Positions 29,690 to 38,604 of a stretch of 64,000 nt of DNA are shown one piece after another. The translations under genes were made by a program, and so were the position numbers. The notes under the pieces were generated by a model, which searched no databases, was not told the DNA's origin, and worked only from the letters and a program-made list of their open reading frames with translations. The stretch's first letter is position 1. Each line of letters begins with the position of its first letter. The stretch is from Catellatospora vulcania (GTDB taxonomy: Bacteria > Actinomycetota > Actinomycetes > Mycobacteriales > Micromonosporaceae): positions 1 to 64,000 of the forward strand of contig NZ_WARX01000034.1 of NCBI RefSeq assembly GCF_009720385.1. The letters run 5' to 3'.

Positions 29690-31138
29690 TCAGAAGTCGT
29701 CGGGGGTGCGGATGCGGTCTCGGATCCAGGTGCCGGCGGGCTTGAGGCGGGTGGTGCCGGAGAACTGGCCGGTGGCGCAGGTGCCGGTGGTGAAGACGGC
29801 GCCGGAGCGGAAGTCGTCGGAGTAGTTCCAGTTGGTCCAGCTGACCTTCTTGGCGGCCATCAGGTCCAGGTAGCGCTGGGCGTTGGTGAAGTCGTTCGGG
29901 CCGTCGCCGGTGGCCTGCTGGGTGCCGAACTCGGTGACGAACATCGGCAGGGTGTCCACGGCCTGGGCGAAGGTGTTGTAGTACACGTTGCCGTGCGAGG
30001 CGGCGTAGAAGTGGAAGACGTACATCAGGTTGCCGGCGGTGACCGGGTTGGCGGTGATGGTGGCGACGCCGTTGCCGTCTCCGGACACCGACAGCGAGGA
30101 CCAGTCGGGCGTGCCGACGAGCACCACGGCCTCCGGGTCGCGCTGGCGGATCACCGGGATGACCTGGTCGGCGTAGCTCTTGATGGCCGACCAGCTGACC
30201 TCGCTGGGCTCGTTGGCGATCTCGTACAGCACGTTGACCTTGTTGGCGTGCCGCTGGGCGATCTCGGCGAAGAAGGTCTTCGCGCGGGCCAGGTTGTAGT
30301 TCGGGTCACCGGGGTCGAGCATGTGCCAGTCGACGATGGCGTACATGCCGCGGGCGGTGGCCAGCTCGATGTAGTCGTGCACCAGGTCGGTGAACCGGCG
30401 CGGGTCGGTCTCGTAGCCGTCCTCCTGGATGTACATGGAGATGCGCAGCACGTCGGCCTTCCACTCGTTGGCCAGCACGTCCAGCGAACCCGCGGTCGCG
30501 CAGTTCGCGTACCACTGGATGCCGTGCGTGCTCATGCCGCGCAGCTGGACGGCCTTGCCGTTCTTGTTGCACAGCTGCCGCCCGCATACCCGCAGCTGCC
30601 CGTTGGCGGCCACGGGCGTGCCGGGGTTCGCGGTCGGGCTGGGACTCGGGCTGGCCGAGGGCGACGGCGGCTTCGAGGGCGAGGCGGACGGGGACGGCGG
30701 GCGCGGCGACGAGGCCGACGGGCTGGGCTGCGTGCCGCCCGCGCAGGGCTGGCCGTTGAGCAGGCAGCCGGTGGGGCTGCCGGAGCCCGCGCCGATGAAG
30801 CCGAAGACAACCGAGGCGCCGGGGGCGAGCGTGCCGTTCCAGGACAGGTTGGCGAAGACGACCTGCTGCCCGCTGCCCGAGCGGGCGGCGTCCCAGTGCG
30901 AGCTGATGCTGGTGCCGGCGGGCAGGGTGAACGACACCTGCCAGGAGTTCATGGTGCTGCTGCCGCCGTTGGTGATGGTGTAGCGGCCCTCGAATCCGGA
31001 GCCCCAGTCGGACACCTTCGTGAAGGTGGCGGTGGGCGTGGTCGCCGCGCTCGCGGAGCCGACGGCGACGGCCAGCGACACCGCCGCCAGCACGGACACC
31101 GCACCGGCGACCAGGACGTTTCTCAATTTTTGTGACAT
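29690..31138 (-). CDS. Secreted CBM2-GH5 endoglucanase
   Basis: This exported cellulase has 482 residues. The signal peptide ends near residue 32. An N-terminal CBM2 follows (33-132; SDWGSGFEGRYTI, FANLSWNGTLAPG, Cys pair), then a Pro/Ser linker of about 45 residues and a GH5 catalytic barrel (about 182-482). The acid/base is Glu310 in LYEIANEPS and the nucleophile Glu403 in MFVTEFG. Both are intact, and the flanking residues fit subfamily GH5_2 endo-beta-1,4-glucanases. The ATG at 31138 is taken because the signal peptide starts there. Upstream lie a promoter and a GTTAG-N5-CTAAC operator, shared in type with the divergent sugar importer. It probably cuts cellulose at the cell exterior. Confidence 0.93.
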   Translation of the reverse strand: MSQKLRNVLVAGAVSVLAAVSLAVAVGSASAATTPTATFTKVSDWGSGFEGRYTITNGGSSTMNSWQVSFTLPAGTSISSHWDAARSGSGQQVVFANLSWNGTLAPGASVVFGFIGAGSGSPTGCLLNGQPCAGGTQPSPSASSPRPPSPSASPSKPPSPSASPSPSPTANPGTPVAANGQLRVCGRQLCNKNGKAVQLRGMSTHGIQWYANCATAGSLDVLANEWKADVLRISMYIQEDGYETDPRRFTDLVHDYIELATARGMYAIVDWHMLDPGDPNYNLARAKTFFAEIAQRHANKVNVLYEIANEPSEVSWSAIKSYADQVIPVIRQRDPEAVVLVGTPDWSSLSVSGDGNGVATITANPVTAGNLMYVFHFYAASHGNVYYNTFAQAVDTLPMFVTEFGTQQATGDGPNDFTNAQRYLDLMAAKKVSWTNWNYSDDFRSGAVFTTGTCATGQFSGTTRLKPAGTWIRDRIRTPDDF

Positions 31139-31218
31139 GCGCGCCTCCACGGGGCGTCGTCGGCGGACGTGGTCGGTGGCACAGACGAGGTACGGCGCTA
31201 AACGGCGGCCGCACATCT

Positions 31219-31233
31219 GTTAGGAAAACTAAC
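31219..31233 (-). promoter_or_regulatory. Operator-like palindrome GTTAG-N5-CTAAC before GH5
   Basis: On the minus strand it reads GTTAGTTTTCCTAAC and then AG. It starts about 12 bases after the -10 box of the putative cellulase promoter. It shares TTCCTAACAG with the site at 31441-31461 and GTTAGGA with the LPMO site. Confidence 0.5.
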
Positions 31234-31244
31234 TTACTATTGAC

Positions 31245-31274
31245 ACCCTAAGTTTATCGATGGTGGGCAGTCAA
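31245..31274 (-). promoter_or_regulatory. Probable promoter of GH5 endoglucanase
   Basis: On the minus strand TTGACT (31269-31274) and TAGGGT (31245-31250) are 18 bases apart. This fits the housekeeping sigma consensus of actinomycetes. The leader to the ATG is about 100 bases. Confidence 0.45.
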
Positions 31275-31401
31275 GCCGAAGCGACTTAATGATCGCTTAA
31301 ATCAACCTTCACCAGCCACGATGGTTGACCGGGCGGGAAACTCAGCGCTCCATATCGGACTCGTGGTCGCCCGCGGCCGGCGAACAGGCCCTTGCCGGGT
31401 G

Positions 31402-31430
31402 TTGACAGCGGTGCTCGCACGCTCGATCCT
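31402..31430 (+). promoter_or_regulatory. Possible promoter of the sugar ABC importer
   Basis: TTGACA (31402-31407) and GATCCT (31425-31430) are 17 bases apart. The -35 is perfect; the -10 is weak. The operator-like site follows at 31441. Confidence 0.35.
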
Positions 31431-31440
31431 CGACGCATTA

Positions 31441-31461
31441 GTTAGTCAGTCTTCCTAACAG
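31441..31461 (+). promoter_or_regulatory. Operator-like repeat GTTAG-N9-CTAAC before the importer
   Basis: GTTAG (31441-31445) and CTAAC (31455-31459) are followed by AG, reproducing TTCCTAACAG of the cellulase site in the same orientation relative to its gene. Confidence 0.45.
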
Positions 31462-31545
31462 TGCTGTGGCCCTCGGGGGAGGCCGCCGTGCCGCCGCGCG
31501 CCCTGACCCCCGGCGCGGTGTCGATCGACAGTGAAGGAGCCAAAA

Positions 31546-32868
31546 GTGTTCACCACCAATAGATCCCGGCTGCTGCTGACCGTGCTGACGGCAGGCCTGC
31601 TGGCCACCGCCGCCTGCACGCCCGGCGAGCAGCCCGCGCCCCTGGCCAGTCCCGGCGTCGAGGCGTCGGGCGAGGTCGAGCTCTGGCACTTCTTCACCGA
31701 CCGCGAGGCGAACGCGATCGCCGAGATCGTCAAGGACTTCGAGGCCAAGCACCCCAAGGTGAAGGTCACCGTGAAGGGCGGCCAGGACGACACCAAGATG
31801 CTGCAGGCCATCGGCGCGGGCCAGGGACCCGACGTCGGCCTGAGCTACTCCACCGACATCGTCGGCAAGTTCTGCTCCTCCGGCGCCTGGACCGACCTGA
31901 CGCCGTACCTGCAGCGCGACGGGGTCGACCTGAAGCGCTACCCCGAGGTGATCCGGTCCTACACGGAGTTCCGGGGCAAGCGGTGCGCCATGCCGTTCCT
32001 CGCCGACGTGTACGGGCTGTACTACAACAAGGCGATCTTCGCCGAGGCCGGTGTCGCCGGGCCGCCGAAGACCCTGGCCGAGCTGACCGAGCTGGCCAAG
32101 AAGCTGACGGTGCGCAAACCCGACGGCACCATCGAACGGGCCGGCTTCCTGCCGTCGTTCGGCTTCTACGAGAACTCCCCGTCGCACCTGGCCCCGATGG
32201 TCGGCGCGAACTGGCTGAACAACGACGGCACCTCGGCCATCGGCAGCGACCCGAAGTGGCAGGAGCTGGTCCGCTGGCAGAAGGACCTGGTCGACTGGTA
32301 CGGCTACGACAAGCTGGAGAAGTTCCGGGCCGGCCTGGGCGACGAGTGGTCCGCCGACAATGCCTTCCACAAGGGCAAGGTCGCCATGAACGTGGACGGC
32401 GAGTGGCGCATGGCGTTCCTGCGCGACCAGGCCAAGGACGTGTCGTTCGGCGTCGCGCCGCTGCCGGTGGCCGACCCGGCCCGCTACGGCGGCGGCTACG
32501 TCACCGGCAACGTGATCGGGGTGTCGCGTACCGCGAAGAACAACGAGGCGGCCTGGGCCCTGGTGCGCTTCCTGACCACCGAGACCGACGCCATCGTGAA
32601 GCTGAGCAACGGCATCCGCAACGTGCCCAGCACGACCGACGCGTTGACCAGCAAGGACCTGGTGGTGGACCCGGAGTTCCAGGTGTTCCTGGACATCTTC
32701 GCCCACCCCGCCACGGTCACCACCCCGCCGAGCGCGATCGGGGCGGCGTACCAGGAGGAGCTGTCCGGGTTCCTGCAGTCCTATCAGGCCGGCACGGCGA
32801 CCGACCTGGCCGGCGGGTTGAAGAAGGTGGACCAGCAGATCGACAACCTCGTCAAGTTGGCCGGCTGA
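31546..32868 (+). CDS. Sugar ABC transporter solute-binding lipoprotein
   Basis: This extracellular binding protein has 440 residues and opens a three-gene importer. The signal peptide ends in a lipobox (AAC, about residue 24). The mature part has the maltose-binding-protein-like layout: VELWHFFTDREANAIAEIVKDFEAKHPKVKV at the start, a GPDVGLSY motif, VYGLYYNK, and the hydrophobic-aromatic sugar-binding region late in the chain. The GTG at 31546 has GAAGGAG at ideal spacing; an in-frame codon at 31531 overlaps that site. The stop overlaps the ATG of the next gene (TGATG). Shared promoter motifs with the adjacent cellulase suggest uptake of cello-oligosaccharides or another plant-derived glycan; the sugar is inferred. 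Confidence 0.92.
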   Translation: MFTTNRSRLLLTVLTAGLLATAACTPGEQPAPLASPGVEASGEVELWHFFTDREANAIAEIVKDFEAKHPKVKVTVKGGQDDTKMLQAIGAGQGPDVGLSYSTDIVGKFCSSGAWTDLTPYLQRDGVDLKRYPEVIRSYTEFRGKRCAMPFLADVYGLYYNKAIFAEAGVAGPPKTLAELTELAKKLTVRKPDGTIERAGFLPSFGFYENSPSHLAPMVGANWLNNDGTSAIGSDPKWQELVRWQKDLVDWYGYDKLEKFRAGLGDEWSADNAFHKGKVAMNVDGEWRMAFLRDQAKDVSFGVAPLPVADPARYGGGYVTGNVIGVSRTAKNNEAAWALVRFLTTETDAIVKLSNGIRNVPSTTDALTSKDLVVDPEFQVFLDIFAHPATVTTPPSAIGAAYQEELSGFLQSYQAGTATDLAGGLKKVDQQIDNLVKLAG

Positions 32869-33836
32869 TGTCGCTGCCGCTGCTCGGGGGTGCGGGTCCG
32901 TCCCGCACCCCCTCCCCCAGGCTCAGGCGGCTGCGGCGGCGGCTGACGCCGTACGCCTTCGTCGCCCCCACCCTCGCGGGCCTCATGCTGTTCCTGGTCT
33001 ACCCGCTGGTGTCGGCGGTGTACTTCTCGTTCACCCGGTTCAACCTGATCCAGGCACCGGAGTGGGTCGGGCTGGACAACTGGCGCTTCCTGTTCGAGGA
33101 CGACAACGTGGTCCGGGCGGCCAAGAACACGCTGTGGCTGGTCGTGGTGATGGTGCCCATGCGGATGCTCGGGGCGCTGCTCACCGCGCTGCTGCTCAAC
33201 CAGGTCAAGCGGGCCCGCGGCGTGTACCGGACGCTGTTCTACCTGCCCGCGCTCGCCCCGCCGGTCGCCGCGACGCTCGCGTTCGTGCTGCTGCTCAAGC
33301 CGGGCACCGGACCGGTGAACACGGCGCTGTCGGCGCTCGGCGTCGCCGATCCGCCGCTGTGGTTCAACGATCCGGCCTGGGCCAAGCCGTCGCTGGTGGT
33401 GCTGGCGATGTGGGGCATCGGCGACCTGATGATGATCTTCATCGCGGCGCTGCTGGACGTGCCCGCCGAGCTGCACGAGGCCGCCGCCCTGGACGGCGCG
33501 GGCAGCTGGCAGCGCTTCCGGTACGTCACCCTGCCCAGCATCTCGCCGGTGCTGGCCTTCGCCGCGATCACCGGGATCATCGGCACGCTGCAGTACTTCA
33601 CCCAGGCCGCAGTCGCCGCCAGCGTCGCGTCCGGGCAGGTCACCGGCGGGGGCGGCATCTCCGACACGTTCGGCTACCCCGAGGGCTCGACGTTCACCTA
33701 TCCGCTCTGGCTGTACGTGGTCGGCTTCCGCTACCACGTGCTCGGCTACGCCAACGTGCTGGCCGTGGTGCTGTTCGCGGTCTCGATGACCGCGACCGTG
33801 CTGCTGCTGCGCCGGTTCAAGGAGTTCACCCGATGA
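32868..33836 (+). CDS. Sugar ABC transporter permease (MalF-like)
   Basis: This integral membrane subunit has 322 residues and about six transmembrane segments, the first at about 30-52 after a basic N-terminus. The cytoplasmic EAA loop reads EAAALDGAGSWQRFRYVTLP, which contacts the ATPase. It starts at the ATG overlapping the binding-protein stop, and its own stop overlaps the next permease start, so all three genes form one operon. No ATPase gene is present. As in many actinomycetes, a shared MsiK-type ATPase encoded elsewhere is expected. Confidence 0.93.
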   Translation: MSLPLLGGAGPSRTPSPRLRRLRRRLTPYAFVAPTLAGLMLFLVYPLVSAVYFSFTRFNLIQAPEWVGLDNWRFLFEDDNVVRAAKNTLWLVVVMVPMRMLGALLTALLLNQVKRARGVYRTLFYLPALAPPVAATLAFVLLLKPGTGPVNTALSALGVADPPLWFNDPAWAKPSLVVLAMWGIGDLMMIFIAALLDVPAELHEAAALDGAGSWQRFRYVTLPSISPVLAFAAITGIIGTLQYFTQAAVAASVASGQVTGGGGISDTFGYPEGSTFTYPLWLYVVGFRYHVLGYANVLAVVLFAVSMTATVLLLRRFKEFTR

Positions 33837-34660
33837 CGCGACGGACCGTGCTGCTCTTCGTCGCCCGGCACGCGCTGGCGATCGCGCTGTCGGTGATGTT
33901 CCTGGCCCCCGTGGTGTTTCTCGGGCTGACCTCGTTCATGACCAGCGACCAGACGCTGACCTCGCAGCTGTGGCCGACGTCGTGGCACCCGGAGAACTAC
34001 GCCGAGGCGTTCGCCAAGGCCCCGCTGCTGCGCTACCTGCTCAACACCATCCTGTACGCGGCACTGGCCACCGGCTTCATGCTGCTGGCCAGCGTGCCCG
34101 CCGCGTACGGGCTGGCCAAGCTGCGCTGGCGCGGCCGGTCGGTCACCATGGTCGCGATCGTCTGCATGATGATGCTGCCACCGCAGGTCACCACCGTGCC
34201 GCTGTACCTGTTCTGGGCCGACGCGGGCCTGACCGGGTCGCTGTGGCCGCTGATCCTGCCGATGCTGGCCGGTGACGCGTTCTCCATCTTCCTGCTGCGC
34301 CAGTTCCTCGTCACCATCCCCGACGAGTACCTGGACGCGGCCCGGGTGGACGGCGCGGGCGAGTGGCGCACCCTGCTGAAGGTGGTGCTCCCGATGGCCC
34401 GCCCCGGTATCGCCGCCGCCGCCATGTTCCAGTTCTTCTACGCCTGGAACGACTACTACGGCCCACTCCTCTACACCAGCGAGAACGAGCAGAACTGGAC
34501 CGTCTCCCTGGGCCTGGCCAGCTTCCGCAGCATGCACCACGTGGAATGGCACCTGGTCAGCGCCGCCACCATGCTCACCATGATCCCGGTCGTCGTGCTG
34601 TTCTTCTTCGCCCAGAAGGCCTTCGTCCAGGGCGTCACCCTCACCGGCGTCAAGGGCTGA
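33833..34660 (+). CDS. Carbohydrate ABC transporter permease (MalG-like)
   Basis: This is the second membrane subunit of the importer (275 residues), with six transmembrane segments and the EAA loop DAARVDGAGEWRTLLKVVLPMARPG. The end FVQGVTLTGVKG is the usual C-terminus of CUT1-family permeases. The ATG lies in the stop of the upstream permease (4-base overlap). The gene ends before the long palindrome at 34668-34740, which it shares with the convergent fucosidase gene as a likely terminator. Confidence 0.93.
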   Translation: MTRRTVLLFVARHALAIALSVMFLAPVVFLGLTSFMTSDQTLTSQLWPTSWHPENYAEAFAKAPLLRYLLNTILYAALATGFMLLASVPAAYGLAKLRWRGRSVTMVAIVCMMMLPPQVTTVPLYLFWADAGLTGSLWPLILPMLAGDAFSIFLLRQFLVTIPDEYLDAARVDGAGEWRTLLKVVLPMARPGIAAAAMFQFFYAWNDYYGPLLYTSENEQNWTVSLGLASFRSMHHVEWHLVSAATMLTMIPVVVLFFFAQKAFVQGVTLTGVKG

Positions 34661-34667
34661 CCTCCCC

Positions 34668-34740
34668 GACGATCTTGCGCGAACTGTGGGGACGACACAC
34701 TCGATCCGGGCGTATCGGCAACAGTTCGCGCAAGATCGTC
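34668..34740. repeat. 20-bp perfect inverted repeat between convergent operons
   Basis: GACGATCTTGCGCGAACTGT (34668-34687) has its exact complement at 34721-34740, with a 33-base loop. It lies between stop codons of two convergent operons, so it can terminate both. In form it resembles the 29603 element, with long arms starting GATC. I recall this sequence as a dispersed intergenic repeat in Micromonosporaceae. Confidence 0.75.
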
Positions 34741-34762
34741 GCGATCTTGACCGGCGGCGGGG

Positions 34763-36034
34763 TCAGCCTTCGCCGTGGCCCCGGTACAGGGCGAGTTCGC
34801 CCTCCAGGTCCAGGGCGAGGACAGTGGCGTAGGGGTCGCCGGTCACGGGGGCGTCGATGCGGACCACGCCGGGGACGTTGCGGCTCGGGAAGCCGCCGAC
34901 CACGCGGTGCCCGAGGTGCTCGCCGGTGCCGAGCACGCGGATGTCGCGGACCTTGTTATATAGGCCGCGCAGCTCGACGAACTCCCGTGGCGTGTCGAAG
35001 CAGAACAGGTACAGCGTGCTGCGGTCGGCGGACAGCGTGGACGGGCCGTAGTGGTGGCCGTACGGCAGGCCCGCGCCGGTCGGGTAGACCGCCTCGGCGT
35101 TGCGGGCGATCCACTCGCCGAGGCCTTCCAGCCGCTGCACGTGCTCGTCCACGAACGTGCCGTCCTGGCGCGGGCCCACGTTGAGCAGCAGGTTGCCGCC
35201 GCCGCCGATGGTCTCGGCGAACACCCGGACCAGCTCGCGCACCGATTTCACGTTGACGTCGTCGGGCCGGTGGCCCCAGTAGTCGCCGAGGGTGTAGCAC
35301 AGCTCCCACGGCATGTCCGGCGGGTTGATCGGCACCCCGAGTTCGGGGGTCAGGTAGTCGCCGTGGCCCATCATCCGGCCGTTGAGCAGGATGTCCGGCG
35401 AGTGCTCGCGGATCGACGCGGCCAGTTCGCCCATCCGCCACTGCTGCTCGTCGCGCTCCCAGGAGCCGTCGAACCACAGCAGGTCGGGGTGGTAGCGGTC
35501 GAGCAGCTCCCGGAGCTGTCCCCGGTGGACGTGCGCCAGGTAGCGCTCGAACGCGGCCGGGTCCTCCGCGCCGGGGGCCGGCATCGCGAACCGGTTGTCG
35601 ACCCACGGCCGGTGCAGGTGCGCCGGGCGCACGGTCGGGTAGTCGGGGTGGCTCCAGTCGTTGTGCGCGAAGTAGAGGCCGACGTGCAGGCCGCGCCGGC
35701 GCAGCGCGTCGGCGTACGGGCCGACCAGGTCCCGCCCGGCCGGCGAGCGCTTGACCACGGACAGGTCGGTGGCGTCGGTGTCCCAGAGCGCGACGCCGTC
35801 GTGGTGTTTGGTGGTGAGCACCGCGTAGCGGGCCCCGGCGCGGGTGAACAGGTCGGCCCACGCGTCGGGGTCGTAGTTCGCGGCGGTGAACCGGTCGAGC
35901 TGGGCGAGGTACTCCTCGCGGCTGAGTTCGCCCGCGTAGAACGACCACGACTCGGCCACGCCGTCGACGGCGTAGACGCCCCAGTGCACGAAGATGCCGA
36001 GTTTGGCCTGGGTGAACCAGGGTTGCATGGCCAT
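34763..36034 (-). CDS. GH29 alpha-L-fucosidase
   Basis: This glycoside hydrolase (423 residues) removes terminal L-fucose with retention. The barrel carries KLGIFVHWGVYAV, AESWSFY, YAVLTTKHHDGVALW and the nucleophile Asp189 in LLWFDGSWE. The acid/base is less conserved in the family and cannot be fixed by eye. A C-terminal beta domain of about 100 residues is present. No signal peptide is visible, so the enzyme is probably cytoplasmic and acts on imported oligosaccharides. The ATG at 36034 has AGGAG 11 bases upstream; ATG 36028 is possible. It is last in the row behind a PL8 lyase and an importer. Confidence 0.9.
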   Translation of the reverse strand: MAMQPWFTQAKLGIFVHWGVYAVDGVAESWSFYAGELSREEYLAQLDRFTAANYDPDAWADLFTRAGARYAVLTTKHHDGVALWDTDATDLSVVKRSPAGRDLVGPYADALRRRGLHVGLYFAHNDWSHPDYPTVRPAHLHRPWVDNRFAMPAPGAEDPAAFERYLAHVHRGQLRELLDRYHPDLLWFDGSWERDEQQWRMGELAASIREHSPDILLNGRMMGHGDYLTPELGVPINPPDMPWELCYTLGDYWGHRPDDVNVKSVRELVRVFAETIGGGGNLLLNVGPRQDGTFVDEHVQRLEGLGEWIARNAEAVYPTGAGLPYGHHYGPSTLSADRSTLYLFCFDTPREFVELRGLYNKVRDIRVLGTGEHLGHRVVGGFPSRNVPGVVRIDAPVTGDPYATVLALDLEGELALYRGHGEG

Positions 36035-36068
36035 GGTGAAGCTGGCTCCTAGCGAGGATGGCGGGTGG

Positions 36069-36102
36069 GTCCCGGCGGCGGCCGCATCGACGCCGCCGGG
36101 AC
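36069..36102 (-). terminator. Hairpin between PL8 and GH29 genes
   Basis: Perfect 12-base arms (36069-36080 and 36091-36102) with a 10-base loop lie just after the stop of the PL8 gene. It may end or attenuate transcription before the fucosidase gene. Confidence 0.5.
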
Positions 36103-36111
36103 GGTCCAGGG

Positions 36112-38478
36112 TCAGGCGAGCGTCACGGTGATCTGGTGGGTGTGGCCGTTCTTGCCGCTGGTGTCGACGCGCAGCTGCAGTGCGGAGCCGCTGCCGAGCA
36201 CGGTCACGGTGGCGTCCTTGGACACCACGGCGGAGACCGCGCGGTTCCAGGTGACGTCGACGCTGGTCTGCTGCTGGGTCGGGTTGGCGATGGACAGCGT
36301 CGCCGTGGTCCCGCTCTCGCGGACCATGACGCTGGCCGGGCCGGCGGCGGAGACGCCGCCGACGGTGCCGTTGCCGAAGAAGTTGACCGCGGTGTAGCCC
36401 AGCGAACCGATGCGCACACCCTGCTGGACGGCGCTGTTGGCGAGCACCTGCAGCCAGCCGGTGTCCGCGGCGCGGGCCGCGGTCGCTGTGGCGTCCGCGC
36501 CCGGCAGCAGGATGTAGGCGTAACCCGCTCCGGACGGGTTGACGCCGTGGTCGAACCACAGCGTCAGGTAACGCCGGGTGTGCTGCGTGGTGGAGCCCAT
36601 CAGCGCGTTGATGTCGTGCCAGGAGCCGGTGCGCTGCGAGCGCAACGCCTTCACCGTCGCGCCGCCGGGGAAGACGTACCCCGCGAACCCGGCCAGGTTG
36701 GCCCAGCCCGCCCCGGTCAGGGTCGCCGACCAGCCGGTGGTGGACGGCTGTGTCACGCCGTCGACGGTGAGGGTGTGCGTGCCGCCCGAGCCCAGGTTTC
36801 GGTTCTCGACGATCGACTCGACGCCGGTGCCGTCGGCGCAGCCGATGCCCGCGCCCAGGCACACGATCGCGTCGTCGGCGAAGAACCACGACTTGCGCCC
36901 GCCCAGGGTCGACTGCAGGCCCCGGATGTCCATGCCGGCCACCGCGTACGTGCCGTCGCCCGCGCCGCCGACCCAGCTCGACGTCGGGCACGGCGCGCCG
37001 AAGTCGCCGCCCGCGCCGTCGGCGAGGGTCTTGGCCGACACCGTGGTCCCGGGCAGCCGGTAGGGGTCGACAGTGGGCCAGAAGGCGTCGCTGTACTGCC
37101 CGAGCGTCTGCTCCTTCCAGTGGTAGAGCATCCCCGAGCCGGTGTGCCAGCCGCGCTTGTTCTCGGTGTTGCCGTACGCGTAGAAGGAGATCCGGTGCGA
37201 GCTCATGCTCAGCGCCGCCGCCCAGCCCGCGCGCCGGTGGGTGACCCGGTCGGTGGCGGGGAAGACCCGGTTCGCGACCGGCTCGGCGAGCGCGGTGACC
37301 GCCGGGTCGCCGACGATGGCGCTGAGCCGGGCGAGCGCGGGCACGCCGAGGTTGGCGTTGCTCGTGTACGGCAGGAAGTAGTCGCGCTGGAGCCAGCCCT
37401 TGATCAGGCCCTTCCAGCGGTTGCGTTCGGTCGTGCTCGCACCCTGGGCCAGCACCGCGATGGAGTCGATGATGCCGTGACCGCGGACGTGGTCGCCGGT
37501 CTCCCGGCTGATCGCGCGGCCGGAGACGCCGTCCATCACCAGTCCGCAGTACAGGAACGGGGCGAAGGTCTTCTCGACGGCGTCGAACACGAGCTGCCGG
37601 TTCGGGTCGGTGACCGCCCAGGTGGACCCGGCCAGCAGCGCGAACAGGTTGGCCAGGCCGCCGAGCAGGACCGCGCCGTAGGAGCCGGCGTACGGGTGGC
37701 GCACGTGCTGGATGAAGGAGCCGTCGGCGTAGAAGCCGTCGCTGGTGGTCACGAGCGGGAACACCGGGGACAGGGCGTCGCGGGCCAGGGTCATCTTGGC
37801 GCTGTTCTTGACCAGCAGCCCGGCCATGAGGATCGACCGGCACAGGTCGACCCGGTTGGCGCTGGTGCTGGTGCCGCTGTAGGTCGCGACCCGGGAGTCG
37901 GGCACGAAGTGGAACACGGTGTTCGTGTAGTTCGCCAGCTGGGCTGGCGACAGGTGGCCGTACATGATGACGGCCAGGTCGGTGAGGTGATGCGCGGAGC
38001 CGATCTGGGTGTTCCACCACCAGTTGCTGTTCGGGTTGAAGGCTGCGTTGTAGACGTTGGCGTGGACGTGGTCCAGGCCCGCGACGATCTCCGCGGCCAG
38101 CGTGGCGTCGCCGGTGAGGCCGGTGCCGGGCTGGGCGTACGCCATGGCCATGGTCTTCAGGCGCGAGTAGGTGGCGCTGACCTGGTCGCCGTTGGAGGCG
38201 GTGTAGGGCAGGTCCGGCCAGAGTGCGGCGCTGGTCGGGGCCATGGTCGAGCGGAACGCCGTGGCGTCCGCGCCGCGGGTGGCCAGGCGTCCGGCGTAGA
38301 GCGGGTCGGCCGGGTTGTAGCCCGTGCCCAGGAGCATGTCGCGCCAGCGCAGGCGCAGGGTGTCGTATTCGTCGGCGGCTTGGGCGGTGCCGGGCAGCAG
38401 GGCCCCGGCGCCGGTCGCGGCGGCGGTGACGCCGGCGGCCTGCAACAGCCGGCGGCGGGACAGGGACGGGTGTGCCAT
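36112..38478 (-). CDS. PL8-family polysaccharide lyase, Tat-exported
   Basis: This exported lyase has 788 residues. The twin-arginine signal SRRRLLQAAG is followed by a hydrophobic run ending at GTAQA (about 34). The N-terminal alpha/alpha toroid (about 40-370) has the PL8 catalytic set: Asn208 in ANRVDLC, His258 in GSFIQH and Tyr267 in GSYG, plus the aromatic patch NWWWNTQIG. The beta-sandwich domains follow. Family members split hyaluronan, chondroitin or xanthan by beta-elimination; which one cannot be told here. The ATG at 38478 has GGGAGC upstream. It lies between a solute-binding protein and a fucosidase, suggesting a uronate- and fucose-containing glycan. Confidence 0.93.
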   Translation of the reverse strand: MAHPSLSRRRLLQAAGVTAAATGAGALLPGTAQAADEYDTLRLRWRDMLLGTGYNPADPLYAGRLATRGADATAFRSTMAPTSAALWPDLPYTASNGDQVSATYSRLKTMAMAYAQPGTGLTGDATLAAEIVAGLDHVHANVYNAAFNPNSNWWWNTQIGSAHHLTDLAVIMYGHLSPAQLANYTNTVFHFVPDSRVATYSGTSTSANRVDLCRSILMAGLLVKNSAKMTLARDALSPVFPLVTTSDGFYADGSFIQHVRHPYAGSYGAVLLGGLANLFALLAGSTWAVTDPNRQLVFDAVEKTFAPFLYCGLVMDGVSGRAISRETGDHVRGHGIIDSIAVLAQGASTTERNRWKGLIKGWLQRDYFLPYTSNANLGVPALARLSAIVGDPAVTALAEPVANRVFPATDRVTHRRAGWAAALSMSSHRISFYAYGNTENKRGWHTGSGMLYHWKEQTLGQYSDAFWPTVDPYRLPGTTVSAKTLADGAGGDFGAPCPTSSWVGGAGDGTYAVAGMDIRGLQSTLGGRKSWFFADDAIVCLGAGIGCADGTGVESIVENRNLGSGGTHTLTVDGVTQPSTTGWSATLTGAGWANLAGFAGYVFPGGATVKALRSQRTGSWHDINALMGSTTQHTRRYLTLWFDHGVNPSGAGYAYILLPGADATATAARAADTGWLQVLANSAVQQGVRIGSLGYTAVNFFGNGTVGGVSAAGPASVMVRESGTTATLSIANPTQQQTSVDVTWNRAVSAVVSKDATVTVLGSGSALQLRVDTSGKNGHTHQITVTLA

Positions 38479-38522
38479 GTGAGCTCCCAACATCTTTGTC
38501 AGGCGAGGGGTATGGCGGTGGA

Positions 38523-38549
38523 CCGGACGGACGGCGGGCAACCGTCCGG
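38523..38549 (-). terminator. Short hairpin between binding-protein and lyase genes
   Basis: Eight-base arms CCGGACGG and CCGTCCGG (38523-38530 and 38542-38549) enclose 11 bases. It is weak, and may act as a processing or attenuation site downstream of the highly expressed binding protein. Confidence 0.3.
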
Positions 38550-38604
38550 CCGGGCACCGGTTGTCGTGCTCTTGCTGCGTCGACGCGCCCCCGTGGCGGC
38601 CGGG

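Larger units (their letters stand above)
31139..31545. other. Divergent control region, cellulase and sugar importer
   Basis: About 400 AT-richer bases contain two promoter-like pairs pointing outward, each followed by a GTTAG...CTAAC palindrome (31219-31233 and 31441-31459). The stretch between them (31275-31400) shows no gene. Confidence 0.55.

Noticed and set aside
34763-38557. Apparent fusion of PL8 region and fucosidase in one frame
   Set aside because: The fucosidase frame stays open far upstream by chance. The PL8 protein is encoded in another frame with Tat signal and catalytic residues, and a hairpin plus ribosome-binding site separates the two genes.
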